Made by a program: the position numbers and the translations under genes. Shown one piece after another: positions 8,277 through 16,152 of a stretch of DNA of 43,954 nucleotides. The stretch is taken from contig NZ_BFFP01000020.1 of the NCBI RefSeq assembly GCF_003864415.1, positions 1 to 43,954 on the forward strand, written 5' to 3'. The notes under the pieces were generated by a model. The model ran no database searches. It worked only from the letters and a program-made list of their open reading frames with translations, and was not told the DNA's origin. This stretch comes from Ligilactobacillus salitolerans (GTDB taxonomy: Bacteria > Bacillota > Bacilli > Lactobacillales > Lactobacillaceae). Numbering within the stretch: position 1 is the first letter of the stretch; every line of letters starts with the position of its first letter.

Positions 8277-8876
8277 ACGAGTAAAAAAGATGAGCAACAA
8301 AATAAAAAACCTTGGGAGAGTTCTTTTGAAGACCAAAGAGACAGCAAGGGGAATTACTCGCGTTCAGCTACAAGGCGCAATAATAAAAGTAATACTCTTT
8401 TAACCAGCTCGCTCTTAGTAATTTTTCTGATCATTATTGTAGGCACAATTGCACTTTATTTTATTTCACAAAAAACTTCGTCTAATAAAAACTTGAATGG
8501 TGATGATCAAGTGGAAGTTATCTCTTCCTCTAAGAAAAAAGCAAGTGCGTCTAAGAAAGCAGCTAGCTCGAAATCCCGCAAGACTGCAGCCAAGTCTTCG
8601 GCCAGCGAAACCAAAGAAACTGCAGATGATTCTTCGGCTTCCTCATCTCAAGCTGCAAGTTCATCGGAGGTAGAATCGACAAGTTCAAGTACTCAGAGCA
8701 GTTCTAGTTCAGAATCTTCTTCTGAGAGCGGGACCTATGTCACCGTGGCGGCTGGTCAGGGGTTGTATCGTGTCGCCGCCAACAATGGGCTTTCAGTTGA
8801 TGAGTTGCTGCAACTCAATCCGGGACTAAGTTCTGGTTCAACGATCAGTCCAGGGCAACGAGTTCGCGTTAAATAA
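8277..8876 (+). CDS. Membrane-anchored LysM protein with apparent ACG start
   Basis: The frame is open from a TGA at 8271 to 8876. It encodes a basic cytoplasmic N terminus (SKKDEQQNKKPWESSFEDQ), one membrane helix (residues 41-63, LLTSSLLVIFLIIIVGTIALYFI split here as two ten-residue halves plus ends), a long Ser/Ala/Lys linker and a C-terminal LysM domain (154-199). This is a type II membrane protein that should bind peptidoglycan outside the cell. No ATG, GTG or TTG precedes the membrane helix. The AAGGGGGTG at 8262-8270 points to ACG 8277, where ATG would be expected. The first TTG (8493) would remove the anchor entirely. Confidence 0.75.
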   Translation, partial: TSKKDEQQNKKPWESSFEDQRDSKGNYSRSATRRNNKSNTLLTSSLLVIFLIIIVGTIALYFISQKTSSNKNLNGDDQVEVISSSKKKASASKKAASSKSRKTAAKSSASETKETADDSSASSSQAASSSEVESTSSSTQSSSSSESSSESGTYVTVAAGQGLYRVAANNGLSVDELLQLNPGLSSGSTISPGQRVRVK

Positions 8877-8885
8877 GCAGCAGTT

Positions 8886-8918
8886 GAGGCCAATTTTTTA
8901 CAACGGCCTCTATTTATT
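8886..8918 (+). terminator. Weak terminator after the LysM gene
   Basis: GAGGCC pairs with GGCCTC across a 13-nt loop and is followed by TATTTATTT. The stem is short and the T tract interrupted. Confidence 0.5.
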
Positions 8919-8981
8919 TGGAGTGATCGAAGCAGTCGCTTCAATTTGATTGAATTAAATTTGGAATTTTCGGAGGATAAC

Positions 8982-9659
8982 ATGGCGGCAAATATGCAAA
9001 TCGCAATCGACGGACCGGCTTCAGCTGGGAAAAGTACGGTCGCTAAATTAGTAGCAAAAAAGTTAAATTATGTGTACTGTGACACTGGAGCGATGTATCG
9101 CGCTGTAACTTTTGCAGCACTTCAACGCAAGGTTGCACTAGATAATGATCAAGCGCTCAAAGAAATGTTAACAGATTTCGACTTAAAATTTGTACCTGCA
9201 GACCCGGAACAGTTAGTGCTAGTCAACGGGCAAGATATTACCAGACAGATTCGCTCAACGGAAGTTACTAATCAAGTTTCACTTGTCTCTGCTCAACCTA
9301 GTGTGCGTCAGGAGATGACTAAGCGACAGCAAGAAATTGCTGCTTCAGGTGCAATTGTCATGGATGGACGCGATATTGGCACAACGGTTTTGCCAGACGC
9401 AGAGGTCAAGATTTTTCTGATCGCAAGTGTCCACGAAAGGGCGGTCCGCCGCTACAAAGAAAATGTTAAAAAAGGAATGGCGACTGACTTGGCAGTTCTA
9501 GAGCAGGAGATTAAAGCACGAGATTATAAAGATTCTCACCGCGAGATCTCACCATTGACCCAAGCACAGGATGCTGTCTTAGTCGATACAACTTCGTTGA
9601 ATATTGACGAAGTGGTTGAAAAAATACTTAAAATTATAAATCAACATGAAAAATATTAA
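8982..9659 (+). CDS. cmk: Cytidylate kinase
   Basis: Phosphorylates CMP and dCMP with ATP in pyrimidine nucleotide metabolism. The 225-residue protein has the P-loop [11 protein letters not shown] near its N terminus, the CMP-binding segment [12 protein letters not shown], the [14 protein letters not shown] motif, and a lid with R-R-Y-K ([14 protein letters not shown]). Length is normal for the family. ATG 8982 is chosen because CGGAGG lies five bases upstream; the ATT-rich stretch before it is leader. rpsA follows after 72 bases, the conserved cmk-rpsA pairing. Confidence 0.93.
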   Translation: MAANMQIAIDGPASAGKSTVAKLVAKKLNYVYCDTGAMYRAVTFAALQRKVALDNDQALKEMLTDFDLKFVPADPEQLVLVNGQDITRQIRSTEVTNQVSLVSAQPSVRQEMTKRQQEIAASGAIVMDGRDIGTTVLPDAEVKIFLIASVHERAVRRYKENVKKGMATDLAVLEQEIKARDYKDSHREISPLTQAQDAVLVDTTSLNIDEVVEKILKIINQHEKY

Positions 9660-9674
9660 AATTAACTGGAAACT

Positions 9675-9705
9675 TTGAGGAAAATCAGTTAAGATATAGT
9701 ATAGA
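9675..9705 (+). promoter_or_regulatory. Possible rpsA promoter
   Basis: TTGAGG at 9675-9680 is followed by overlapping TATAGT and TAGTAT hexamers (9695-9702) at 14-16 bases. Spacing is short, so support is modest. Confidence 0.3.
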
Positions 9706-9731
9706 GTTAGTCGTTAAGGAGGACTTAGTCC

Positions 9732-10925
9732 ATGAGTGAATCAGAAAACAAGGATTTATTAGAAGCTTTAAATAGTGTCAAGCCTGTTAAAATCGGTGAT
9801 GTCGTAAAAGGTGAAGTACTGGCATTGGACGATTCAAAACAAGTGATCGTTGGTATTGAAGGCACTGGCGTTGAAGGCGTTGTGCCTGCCCGTGAGTTGA
9901 GTATCAAAGCAGAAGAACTCGAAGAACAAGTTAAAGTTGGTGATGTGATCGACTTAGTTGTTATTTCGAAGATCGGCTCTGATAAAGAGGGCGGCAGTTT
10001 CTTATTGTCTCAACGTAGACTTGAAGCACGCAAAGTCTGGGATGAAATCGAACAAAAATTTGAAGCTGGCGAAAACATCACTGCACCTGTGACACAAGTT
10101 GTCAAAGGCGGCTTAGTTGTTGACGCGGGTGTTCGGGGCTTTATCCCTGCATCAATGGTTTCTGATCACTTTGTGGAAGATCTCAGCCAATTCAAGGGTC
10201 AAACTCTTGAACTTAAAATTGTAGAAATTGAACCGAGCGAAAATCGTTTGATTTTGTCTCATAAAGAAGTTGCTCATGCTGAACGCGAAGCAAAACGTCA
10301 AGAAATCATGAGTGATTTAGCTGCCGGAGATGTACTTGAAGGCAAAGTTGCCCGTTTAACAAACTTTGGTGCCTTTGTTGACTTGGGCGGTGTTGACGGC
10401 TTAGTTCATGTCTCTGAAATTTCTTACGAACGTGTCGGCAAGCCTTCAGATGTGCTTAAAGTTGGTCAAGACGTGAAAGTCAAAGTTCTCTCAGTTGATC
10501 CAGAACGTGACCGGATCTCATTGTCAATCAAACAAACCTTACCACAACCTTGGGATAACATTAACGAAAAAGTTGCTGAAGGCGACATCGTTGAAGGAAC
10601 TGTTAAACGTTTGACTAGTTTTGGTGCTTTTGTGGAAGTCTTCCCAGGTGTTGAAGGTCTAGTGCATATTTCACAAATTTCTCATAAGCATATTGCTACA
10701 CCAAATGAAGTTTTAACTTCTGGTGAAAGTGTCAAGGCCAAAGTCTTGAACGTTGATGGTGAAAACCACCGTTTGGCTTTATCTATCAAAGCACTGCAAG
10801 AAAAACCAGCTGCTGATTCGAAGGAAACTTCACACAAGCCAAGCAAGAATACTTCCAATGATTTCCCTGATGAAGAAACAGGATTCACATTGGGCGATAT
10901 CATCGGTCAAGATTTAAAAAAATAA
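9732..10925 (+). CDS. rpsA: S1 RNA-binding protein (ribosomal protein S1 homologue)
   Basis: A 397-residue protein with four S1 OB-fold repeats at about 20-92, 107-172, 193-261 and 278-348. Repeats three and four show the typical [17 protein letters not shown] and [18 protein letters not shown] cores. Gram-positive S1 homologues have four repeats rather than the six of E. coli, so the length is normal. The acidic, Lys-rich tail ends in [19 protein letters not shown] lies upstream of the ATG. Strong codon regularity suggests high expression. It follows cmk and ends at a good terminator. Confidence 0.9.
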   Translation: MSESENKDLLEALNSVKPVKIGDVVKGEVLALDDSKQVIVGIEGTGVEGVVPARELSIKAEELEEQVKVGDVIDLVVISKIGSDKEGGSFLLSQRRLEARKVWDEIEQKFEAGENITAPVTQVVKGGLVVDAGVRGFIPASMVSDHFVEDLSQFKGQTLELKIVEIEPSENRLILSHKEVAHAEREAKRQEIMSDLAAGDVLEGKVARLTNFGAFVDLGGVDGLVHVSEISYERVGKPSDVLKVGQDVKVKVLSVDPERDRISLSIKQTLPQPWDNINEKVAEGDIVEGTVKRLTSFGAFVEVFPGVEGLVHISQISHKHIATPNEVLTSGESVKAKVLNVDGENHRLALSIKALQEKPAADSKETSHKPSKNTSNDFPDEETGFTLGDIIGQDLKK

Positions 10926-10947
10926 GCAAATTGTAAATTGATGAATG

Positions 10948-10984
10948 AACCAGCCCACGTATGATGTTTCGGGGCTGGTTTTTT
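10948..10984 (+). terminator. Rho-independent terminator of rpsA
   Basis: AACCAGCCC pairs perfectly with GGGCTGGTT over a 15-nt loop and runs into TTTT. Confidence 0.85.
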
Positions 10985-10986
10985 CA

Positions 10987-11015
10987 TTGAAAGATTTGTT
11001 AAAATTAACTACAAA
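10987..11015 (+). promoter_or_regulatory. Promoter of der
   Basis: TTGAAA (10987-10992) and TACAAA (11010-11015) are separated by 17 bases, directly after the rpsA terminator. Confidence 0.45.
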
Positions 11016-11039
11016 GAAAGCAAAAAGAGGTGGGAATAT

Positions 11040-12350
11040 ATGTCTAATCCAGTAGTTGCCATCGTTGGCCGACCAAATGTCGGCAAGTCAACGATTTTTA
11101 ACCGGATCGCAGGTGAACGGATCTCGATCGTTGAAGACACCCCTGGTGTCACTCGTGATCGCATCTATGCTCACAGTGAGTGGCTAGGACAGCATTTTGA
11201 TATGATCGATACAGGCGGGATCGAAATCACCAATGAACCGCTGATCTCTCAAATCAAGGAACAAGCAGAAATCGCAATTGATGAGGCTGATGTGATCGTT
11301 GCAGTTGTTAGTGCTCAAGAAGGTGTCACTGACGCTGATGAACAAGTAGCGCAAATTTTATATCGTTCAAAAAAACCGGTAATTTTAGCAGTTAATAAGG
11401 TTGATAATCCCGAAGTCAGAGCTGAGATCTATGATTTTTATTCTTTAGGCTTGGGCGACCCCATGCCTGTTTCAGGAACTCATGGGATCGGAACTGGGGA
11501 TCTGTTAGATAAGATCTGTCAGGCTTTTCCGGAGAAAAAAGAAGAGCAGCTTGATTCATCGATCAAGTTTAGTTTTATCGGCCGTCCTAATGTGGGCAAA
11601 TCATCCTTAGTCAATGCTATTTTGGGAGAGAACCGGGTGATTGTTTCCGGAATTGAAGGAACAACACGAGATGCGATCGATACTAAATTTACCACAGAGG
11701 ATGAAACAGAATATACCATGATCGATACCGCTGGGATCCGTAAACGCGGGAAAGTTTATGAGAATACTGAAAAATATTCTGTCATGCGGGCAATGCGCGC
11801 GATCGATCGCAGTGATGTAGTTTGTGTGGTTTTAAATGCTGAAGAAGGCATTCGCGACCAAGATAAACATGTTGCAGGCTATGCTCATGAAGCCGGCCGT
11901 GGAGTGATCATCGTAGTCAATAAATGGGATACGTTGAAAAAAAATAACCAAACTTTACAGGAATTTGAGAACCTTATCAGAGCAGAATTTCAGTATTTGA
12001 GTTACGCACCGATCGTGTTTGTTTCGGCTAAAACCCACCAACGTTTGGATACATTGCCAGCGTTGATCAAGAAGGTTGACCACAACCATCAACAAAGGAT
12101 CCCGTCTTCTGTTTTGAATGACGTCTTAATGGATGCCATCGCTCACAATCCAACGCCGACTGAGAACGGAAAACGACTGCGTGTTTATTACGGGACTCAA
12201 GTTGCCGTCAAACCGCCGACTTTTGTGGTTTTTGTGAATGATCCTGATTTAATGCATTTTTCCTATGAACGCTTCTTAGAAAATCAGATCCGGGATGCTT
12301 TTGACTTCACTGGGACTCCTCTAAGAATCATTGAAAGGCGCCGTAAATAG
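11040..12350 (+). CDS. der: Ribosome biogenesis GTPase Der (EngA)
   Basis: A 436-residue tandem GTPase that acts in 50S subunit maturation. G domain 1 starts with GRPNVGKS near residue 10 and has DTGG and NKVD. G domain 2 repeats [18 protein letters not shown] and NKWD. The C-terminal KH-like domain holds the conserved [21 protein letters not shown]. All G1, G3 and G4 motifs are intact. AGAGGTGG lies upstream of the ATG. The gene stands between rpsA and hup, the usual Firmicutes neighbourhood. Confidence 0.95.
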   Translation: MSNPVVAIVGRPNVGKSTIFNRIAGERISIVEDTPGVTRDRIYAHSEWLGQHFDMIDTGGIEITNEPLISQIKEQAEIAIDEADVIVAVVSAQEGVTDADEQVAQILYRSKKPVILAVNKVDNPEVRAEIYDFYSLGLGDPMPVSGTHGIGTGDLLDKICQAFPEKKEEQLDSSIKFSFIGRPNVGKSSLVNAILGENRVIVSGIEGTTRDAIDTKFTTEDETEYTMIDTAGIRKRGKVYENTEKYSVMRAMRAIDRSDVVCVVLNAEEGIRDQDKHVAGYAHEAGRGVIIVVNKWDTLKKNNQTLQEFENLIRAEFQYLSYAPIVFVSAKTHQRLDTLPALIKKVDHNHQQRIPSSVLNDVLMDAIAHNPTPTENGKRLRVYYGTQVAVKPPTFVVFVNDPDLMHFSYERFLENQIRDAFDFTGTPLRIIERRRK

Positions 12351-12429
12351 GCAAAGTAAGGCTTTTCATTAAAAAGTTTTAATAAAGACGCAAATTTGGC
12401 AAAAAAAACGCAAAATCACGGCAAAAACC

Positions 12430-12458
12430 TTGTTATATTAGGCTTTATGTGCTATCTT
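12430..12458 (+). promoter_or_regulatory. Promoter of hup
   Basis: TTGTTA (12430-12435), a 17-base spacer and an extended -10 TGCTATCTT ending at 12458. It predicts a leader of about 110 nt before the HU start codon. Confidence 0.6.
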
Positions 12459-12465
12459 AATATTT

Positions 12466-12547
12466 GAGCAATGATTTGTTAGTCATTGTTTCATGTTTTT
12501 GGCAGACTGCCAATTACTTAGACAGATATAAAGAACTTTTATATCTG
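12466..12547 (+). promoter_or_regulatory. Structured 5' leader of hup with three hairpins
   Basis: Three successive inverted repeats lie in the leader. The first is CAATGA/TCATTG (12469-12488). The second is the 15-nt TTGGCAG-A-CTGCCAA palindrome (12499-12513). The third is CAGATATAAA/TTTATATCTG with a 5-nt loop (12523-12547). The last ends 13 bases before the AGGAGGTGAA ribosome binding site. Confidence 0.5.
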
Positions 12548-12574
12548 AGATCTTCAGTTCAGGAGGTGAAACAC

Positions 12575-12850
12575 ATGGCAAACAAAGCACAATTGATCGA
12601 AACTGTTGCAGAAAAAACAGGTTTGACAAAAAAGGACGCAACTGTTGCAGTTGATTCTGTTTTCGGTTCAATTCAAGATTTCTTGAAAGACGGCGAAAAA
12701 GTTCAACTGATCGGTTTTGGCAACTTTGAAGTACGTGAACGTGCTGCTCGTAAGGGCCGTAACCCACAAACAGGCGCAGAAATTCAAATTCCTGCAAGCA
12801 AAGTTCCTGCATTCAAGCCAGGCAAAGCTCTGAAGGATGTTGTTAAATAA
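12575..12850 (+). CDS. hup: DNA-binding protein HU
   Basis: A 91-residue HU-type nucleoid protein that bends and compacts DNA as a dimer. It begins [20 protein letters not shown] and contains the HU signature [21 protein letters not shown], with the intercalating loop proline in NPQTG. The arms end in [15 protein letters not shown] longer in-frame ORF runs upstream to 12464, but the perfect AGGAGGTG at 12561-12568 fixes the ATG at 12575. It is probably monocistronic between its own promoter and terminator. Confidence 0.96.
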   Translation: MANKAQLIETVAEKTGLTKKDATVAVDSVFGSIQDFLKDGEKVQLIGFGNFEVRERAARKGRNPQTGAEIQIPASKVPAFKPGKALKDVVK

Positions 12851-12866
12851 GCACATCTTCATCTTG

Positions 12867-12908
12867 ACGGATCAAAGTGAGATTTAATTCTTGCTTTGAT
12901 CCGTTTTT
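12867..12908 (+). terminator. Rho-independent terminator of hup
   Basis: An 11-bp stem, ACGGATCAAAG with CTTTGATCCGT, is followed by TTTT. Confidence 0.85.
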
Positions 12909-12948
12909 GCATGCTATTGTGACGGAGCGGCGATCATGCTTTTTTCCA

Positions 12949-12957
12949 TGTTATAAT
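12949..12957 (+). promoter_or_regulatory. Extended -10 promoter of the TPR gene
   Basis: TGTTATAAT gives an extended -10 with a perfect TATAAT. I see no -35. A 16-nt palindrome follows at about +4. Confidence 0.4.
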
Positions 12958-12966
12958 TATGTGCAG

Positions 12967-12982
12967 AAGAGTTCCAACTCTT
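12967..12982. repeat. 16-nt perfect palindrome at the TPR gene transcription start
   Basis: AAGAGTT-CC-AACTCTT lies 10 bases downstream of the -10 box, where it could be an operator or a leader hairpin. Confidence 0.5.
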
Positions 12983-12988
12983 GAAAAT

Positions 12989-13020
12989 AAAAAAACAGCC
13001 TTGCTCTTATGGGAGGCTGT
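12989..13020 (-). terminator. Minus-strand terminator inside the TPR gene leader
   Basis: On the minus strand ACAGCCT pairs with AGGCTGT over a 12-nt loop and is followed by a run of T. On the plus strand the same hairpin has no T tract. No minus-strand gene lies to its right before 14404. Confidence 0.45.
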
Positions 13021-13050
13021 CTATCAAAGACCTAAAAAAGGAGCATTGAA

Positions 13051-14310
13051 ATGAGCTATTCTAAAAAAACACTTGCCGAACTTGAATTAGGCCAGATTTC
13101 TGAAGCACAGCAAAACTTCAATTTAGCTTTGAAAAAAGATGACGATGATCATCTTTACAGTTTGGCCGAAGAACTATATTCTTTGGGTTTTGTGGAAATG
13201 GCCAAACAGACCTATCAATTATTAGTTAAACGTTACCCGGCTGAGGATGACCTCAAAACTGCTTTGGCGGACATCGCGATCAGCGAAGGTCAAGATGACC
13301 AGGCTTTGGAATATTTGAGCCAAATTGATCGTAATTCAGCTGCTTATCTGGAAGCTTTGCTAGTCGAAGCTGATCTTTATCAGACTCAAGGGCTTTTTGA
13401 GGTCAGCGAAAACAAGCTTTTAACGGCCTTGCACTTAGCGCCAGATGAGGAAGTAATTCAATTTGCCTTAGCCGAGCTCTATTTTAGTATTAAGGAATAT
13501 AGAAAGGCGCTCGGATATTATCTGGACTTGATCAAACAAGGGATCAGCTCTTATTCACGCGTTAACTTAGTCGCACGCTTAGGTGTCTGCTACGCAGAAA
13601 TTAGTAAATTTGAGCAGGCGCTGGGATACTTGGAGCAGATCCACGAAGAAGATCTTGACCCTGATGCCCGCTTCCAACTAGCAGTTACGCAATATGAACT
13701 GCAGCACGATGATGATGCCTTGCATAATTTCAACAGTCTGCGCGAAACCACACCTGATTATGCGACGATTTATCCATATATCGCAGCCATTTATGAAAAG
13801 AAAGGGCAGCTGGCGGATGCACTCGTTACTTTGCAAGAAGGGCTGGGAGTTGACCAATACAACAGTGCAATGTATCAGAATGCCAGTCGGCTCTCACAAA
13901 AACTTGGTCAAATCGAGCAGGCAGAAAAGTATCTCCAGACGGCCTTAGCTCAAGACCCCGACAATTTGACCCTAGTGATCGATTTAAGCAGCTTGCTGGT
14001 GCGTGCAAACAAATTCCAGGCTGACTTGGATCTGATCAAAAGATACCAGCAAAACGAGCAATTCGATGCCCACTTGTTCTGGGACCAGGGACGTTCCTTT
14101 GCGGCTTTAGGCAATTATGCAGCGGCTTTGGACAGTTATGCATCTGCGGCAGCTGAACTCAGTGATTCACCCGATTTTCTTTCAGACGCAGCTTACTTTT
14201 ATCGCAATGCCGGTCAAAGGAGTAAGGCCATTCAATATGCTGAAAAATTCTTGCAAATTTACCCCAACGATGCCGAAATGTATGAGTTGTTATCAGAATT
14301 ACAAGACTAG
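13051..14310 (+). CDS. Tetratricopeptide repeat protein (YpiA-like)
   Basis: A 419-residue soluble protein built almost entirely of TPR units. Recurrent small-residue helices are visible, for example ALGYYLDLIKQG, ADALVTLQEGL, AEKYLQTALAQDPDN and NYAALDSYASAAAEL-type repeats with ALDSYA near residue 360. Length and neighbourhood after hup match B. subtilis YpiA (about 423 residues). TPR proteins are protein-binding scaffolds; the partner here is unknown. AAAGGAG lies eight bases before the ATG. The leader carries a palindrome and a hairpin, suggesting regulation. Confidence 0.85.
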   Translation: MSYSKKTLAELELGQISEAQQNFNLALKKDDDDHLYSLAEELYSLGFVEMAKQTYQLLVKRYPAEDDLKTALADIAISEGQDDQALEYLSQIDRNSAAYLEALLVEADLYQTQGLFEVSENKLLTALHLAPDEEVIQFALAELYFSIKEYRKALGYYLDLIKQGISSYSRVNLVARLGVCYAEISKFEQALGYLEQIHEEDLDPDARFQLAVTQYELQHDDDALHNFNSLRETTPDYATIYPYIAAIYEKKGQLADALVTLQEGLGVDQYNSAMYQNASRLSQKLGQIEQAEKYLQTALAQDPDNLTLVIDLSSLLVRANKFQADLDLIKRYQQNEQFDAHLFWDQGRSFAALGNYAAALDSYASAAAELSDSPDFLSDAAYFYRNAGQRSKAIQYAEKFLQIYPNDAEMYELLSELQD

Positions 14311-14350
14311 GGCTGCTTAAGCCAGCCAAAAATTTCACCTCATGAAAATG

Positions 14351-14393
14351 CTTCATCAAAGATCTGTCCAAGACCTTTTGATGAAGTGTTTTT
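14351..14393. terminator. Terminator shared by convergent genes
   Basis: CTTCATCAAA pairs with TTTGATGAAG (10 bp), followed on the plus strand by TGTTTTT. On the minus strand the stem is followed by the weaker CATTTTC. It lies between the plus-strand TPR gene and the minus-strand recombinase-like gene. Confidence 0.75.
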
Positions 14394-14403
14394 AGAATGG
14401 AGT

Positions 14404-15234
14404 CTAAGAACGGAGTTTAGCAGCTAAAGTGCGGTAATAATTTAACGAAGCGTAATCAAACCGCATTTTTTGACACAATTGGTCATCTGTTAAATTCTGA
14501 GTTTCATTCAGACAACGCAGTATCGCGGCTTGATACAGCTTCCGCGGCGCGAGCGGCAAATTGATCTGCGGCTGATCGCGCTTTAAAATTTTGTGTAAAC
14601 CAGCGACAGATAAACGAGGTGCAGCCAAATCAACTCGTTGTTTCAAAAAGAGGTCAGAACATTGCTGCATTTTTTGGCGCGGCTCAAGTTCCTGTGCAAA
14701 ACGCTTTAAGAAGGCTTGTTCGAATTTTGCCCAATGTTCTTTTGCCAATGATCCCTGAAAGTTAGGAGCTGTCATTTCTGTGATGGGATAGAAGTGTGCC
14801 AATAAAAGAAGCAGCATTTTAGTATAGCTTGAAATTGCTGTCAGTTCTAAGTAAGCGGGTAATTCGTCTTCCCAGCCATAAAGATCAGTTATTTCGGCTT
14901 GTTGCCGTGGTTGACCTTGGAGTGTGACCGTTGGTAAAGAAGTTGACAGCTTATATTTAAACAAGAACTTGAAATATGTGTTTAAATGGGTCAAAACCTT
15001 GTTATAAGTTGTATTTTTGATCTGCCGCTTAGTTTGCAGCATGATCAGATATTCACTGATATCCGACTCTTCTAAGACAGACAAAGAGGCTTTAGTTCGG
15101 TAGCTTTCGTTAAAAGTTCGCAGATAATTAAAGAGGTCACTGACATCGTGACAAAGATCATCAGCAGTTACTGGGGCTAAAAGTTTGTCATTTTGCAAAT
15201 AACGACGGAAACGTTGTTCATAGGGAAAAGTCAT
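14404..15234 (-). CDS. Catalytically degenerate tyrosine-recombinase-like protein
   Basis: A 276-residue protein. The N-terminal 95 residues look like a phage-integrase SAM-like core-binding domain (LFNYLRTFNESY, SDISEYLIMLQTKRQIKNTTYNKVLTHL split over two segments, NTYFKFLFKYKL). The C-terminal half has roughly the right size for a catalytic domain but lacks the Arg, HxxR, GH and Tyr motifs seen in XerC and XerD of this window. It is probably DNA-binding but not a recombinase (inference). ATG 15234 is chosen because AAGGAG lies nine bases upstream; a TTG at 15243 touches the ribosome binding site. Its promoter is covered by a 36-nt palindrome. Confidence 0.65.
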   Translation of the reverse strand: MTFPYEQRFRRYLQNDKLLAPVTADDLCHDVSDLFNYLRTFNESYRTKASLSVLEESDISEYLIMLQTKRQIKNTTYNKVLTHLNTYFKFLFKYKLSTSLPTVTLQGQPRQQAEITDLYGWEDELPAYLELTAISSYTKMLLLLLAHFYPITEMTAPNFQGSLAKEHWAKFEQAFLKRFAQELEPRQKMQQCSDLFLKQRVDLAAPRLSVAGLHKILKRDQPQINLPLAPRKLYQAAILRCLNETQNLTDDQLCQKMRFDYASLNYYRTLAAKLRS

Positions 15235-15259
15235 TGAGTCCAACTCCTTTTTTCACTTA

Positions 15260-15295
15260 GCTAAAGTTATTGTAACTTGTTACTTTAACTTTAGC
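15260..15295. promoter_or_regulatory. 36-nt near-perfect palindrome, probable operator
   Basis: Outer arms GCTAAAGTTA and TAACTTTAGC and inner arms GTAAC and GTTAC form a 17-bp dyad (15 of 17 positions match). It covers the -10 and spacer of the minus-strand promoter of the recombinase-like gene and lies in the divergent region with dapB. Confidence 0.6.
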
Positions 15296-15297
15296 AA
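15269..15297 (-). promoter_or_regulatory. Minus-strand promoter of the recombinase-like gene
   Basis: On the minus strand TTGCTA (15297-15292), 17 bases, TACAAT (15274-15269). The ribosome binding site follows about 20 bases later. Confidence 0.5.
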
Positions 15298-15325
15298 ATA
15301 ACTGCTGTCCGTCTCACTAGGGCAA

Positions 15326-15353
15326 TTGAAATTAGCTGAAATTTTGCTAAAAT
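15326..15353 (+). promoter_or_regulatory. Promoter of dapB
   Basis: TTGAAA (15326-15331), a 16-base spacer and an extended -10 TGCTAAAAT ending at 15353. Confidence 0.55.
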
Positions 15354-15384
15354 AAATGAAAGACTTGATAAAGGAATGGTGTCC

Positions 15385-16152
15385 GTGATTAAGGTATTAG
15401 TTGCTGGCTTTAAAGGAAAAATGGGCCAACAGACAGTAAAAATGGTCTTAGAACATGAAGGATTTGAGTTAGTCGGCGTTTACGACCCGCATGCCGCAGA
15501 AGAAAAATTAGAAAACAATACTATTGTTTATCATGATTTAACAAAAATCCCTCACAAGTGTGCAGATGTCTGGGTGGATTTTACATCCCCACGATCAGTT
15601 TATGAAAATGTCCAAGCTGCTCTCACTAAAGAAATTCACCCATTGGTCGGAACAACTGGTTTAACTGATGCCCAGGTGGAAAATTTGCAGCATTTATCCG
15701 CTCAACAAAAAACAGGCGGTTTAATTGTACCTAACTTTGGGATCTCCGCTGTTTTATTGATGCAATTCGCACAGCAGGCAGCCAAATACCTGCCAGATGT
15801 TGAGATCATCGAGATGCACCATGATCAAAAGGTCGATGCTCCGTCAGGGACAGCTTTAAATACAGCTAAAAAAATCGCAGAGGTCCGTCAAAAACGCCAG
15901 CAGGGCAATCCGCAAGAAACAGAAACGCTTCCCGGGGTTAGGGGAGCCGATTACGAGGGAATGCGGATCCATGCGGTCCGCCTGCCAGGTTATGTTGCCC
16001 ATGAACAAGTTTTGTTTGGAGGAACTGGCGAGGCTTTAACGATCCGGCAGGATTCCTTCGATCGCTCTTCGTTTATGACCGGTGTTGCATTAGCCATTAA
16101 AAAAATCAGCGGTTTGTCAGGCTTGGAAATCGGGTTGGAAAACATCCTATGA
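15385..16152 (+). CDS. dapB: 4-hydroxy-tetrahydrodipicolinate reductase
   Basis: Reduces HTPA to tetrahydrodipicolinate in the diaminopimelate/lysine pathway, feeding peptidoglycan synthesis. From GTG 15385 the protein is 255 residues. The Rossmann motif is [12 protein letters not shown], the catalytic His pair is [18 protein letters not shown] (with KxDAPSGT), and GTTGLT contacts the cofactor. GTG 15385 is preferred because AAGGA sits nine bases upstream; ATG 15376 abuts the AAGGA. No other dap gene is nearby. The stop overlaps the cca start (ATGA). Confidence 0.9.
   Translation: MIKVLVAGFKGKMGQQTVKMVLEHEGFELVGVYDPHAAEEKLENNTIVYHDLTKIPHKCADVWVDFTSPRSVYENVQAALTKEIHPLVGTTGLTDAQVENLQHLSAQQKTGGLIVPNFGISAVLLMQFAQQAAKYLPDVEIIEMHHDQKVDAPSGTALNTAKKIAEVRQKRQQGNPQETETLPGVRGADYEGMRIHAVRLPGYVAHEQVLFGGTGEALTIRQDSFDRSSFMTGVALAIKKISGLSGLEIGLENIL

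Noticed and set aside
8493-8876. LysM protein starting at TTG 8493
   Set aside because: It would remove the membrane anchor and lacks a ribosome binding site, although the frame upstream encodes a good N terminus.
12464-12574. N-terminal extension of HU in the same frame
   Set aside because: A perfect AGGAGGTG and the conserved HU N terminus fix the start at 12575; the extension is leader RNA.
15260-15295. Palindrome considered as a dif or integrase core site
   Set aside because: The arms do not resemble TTATGTAAACT or a Xer centre, and it overlaps a promoter, so an operator is the simpler reading.
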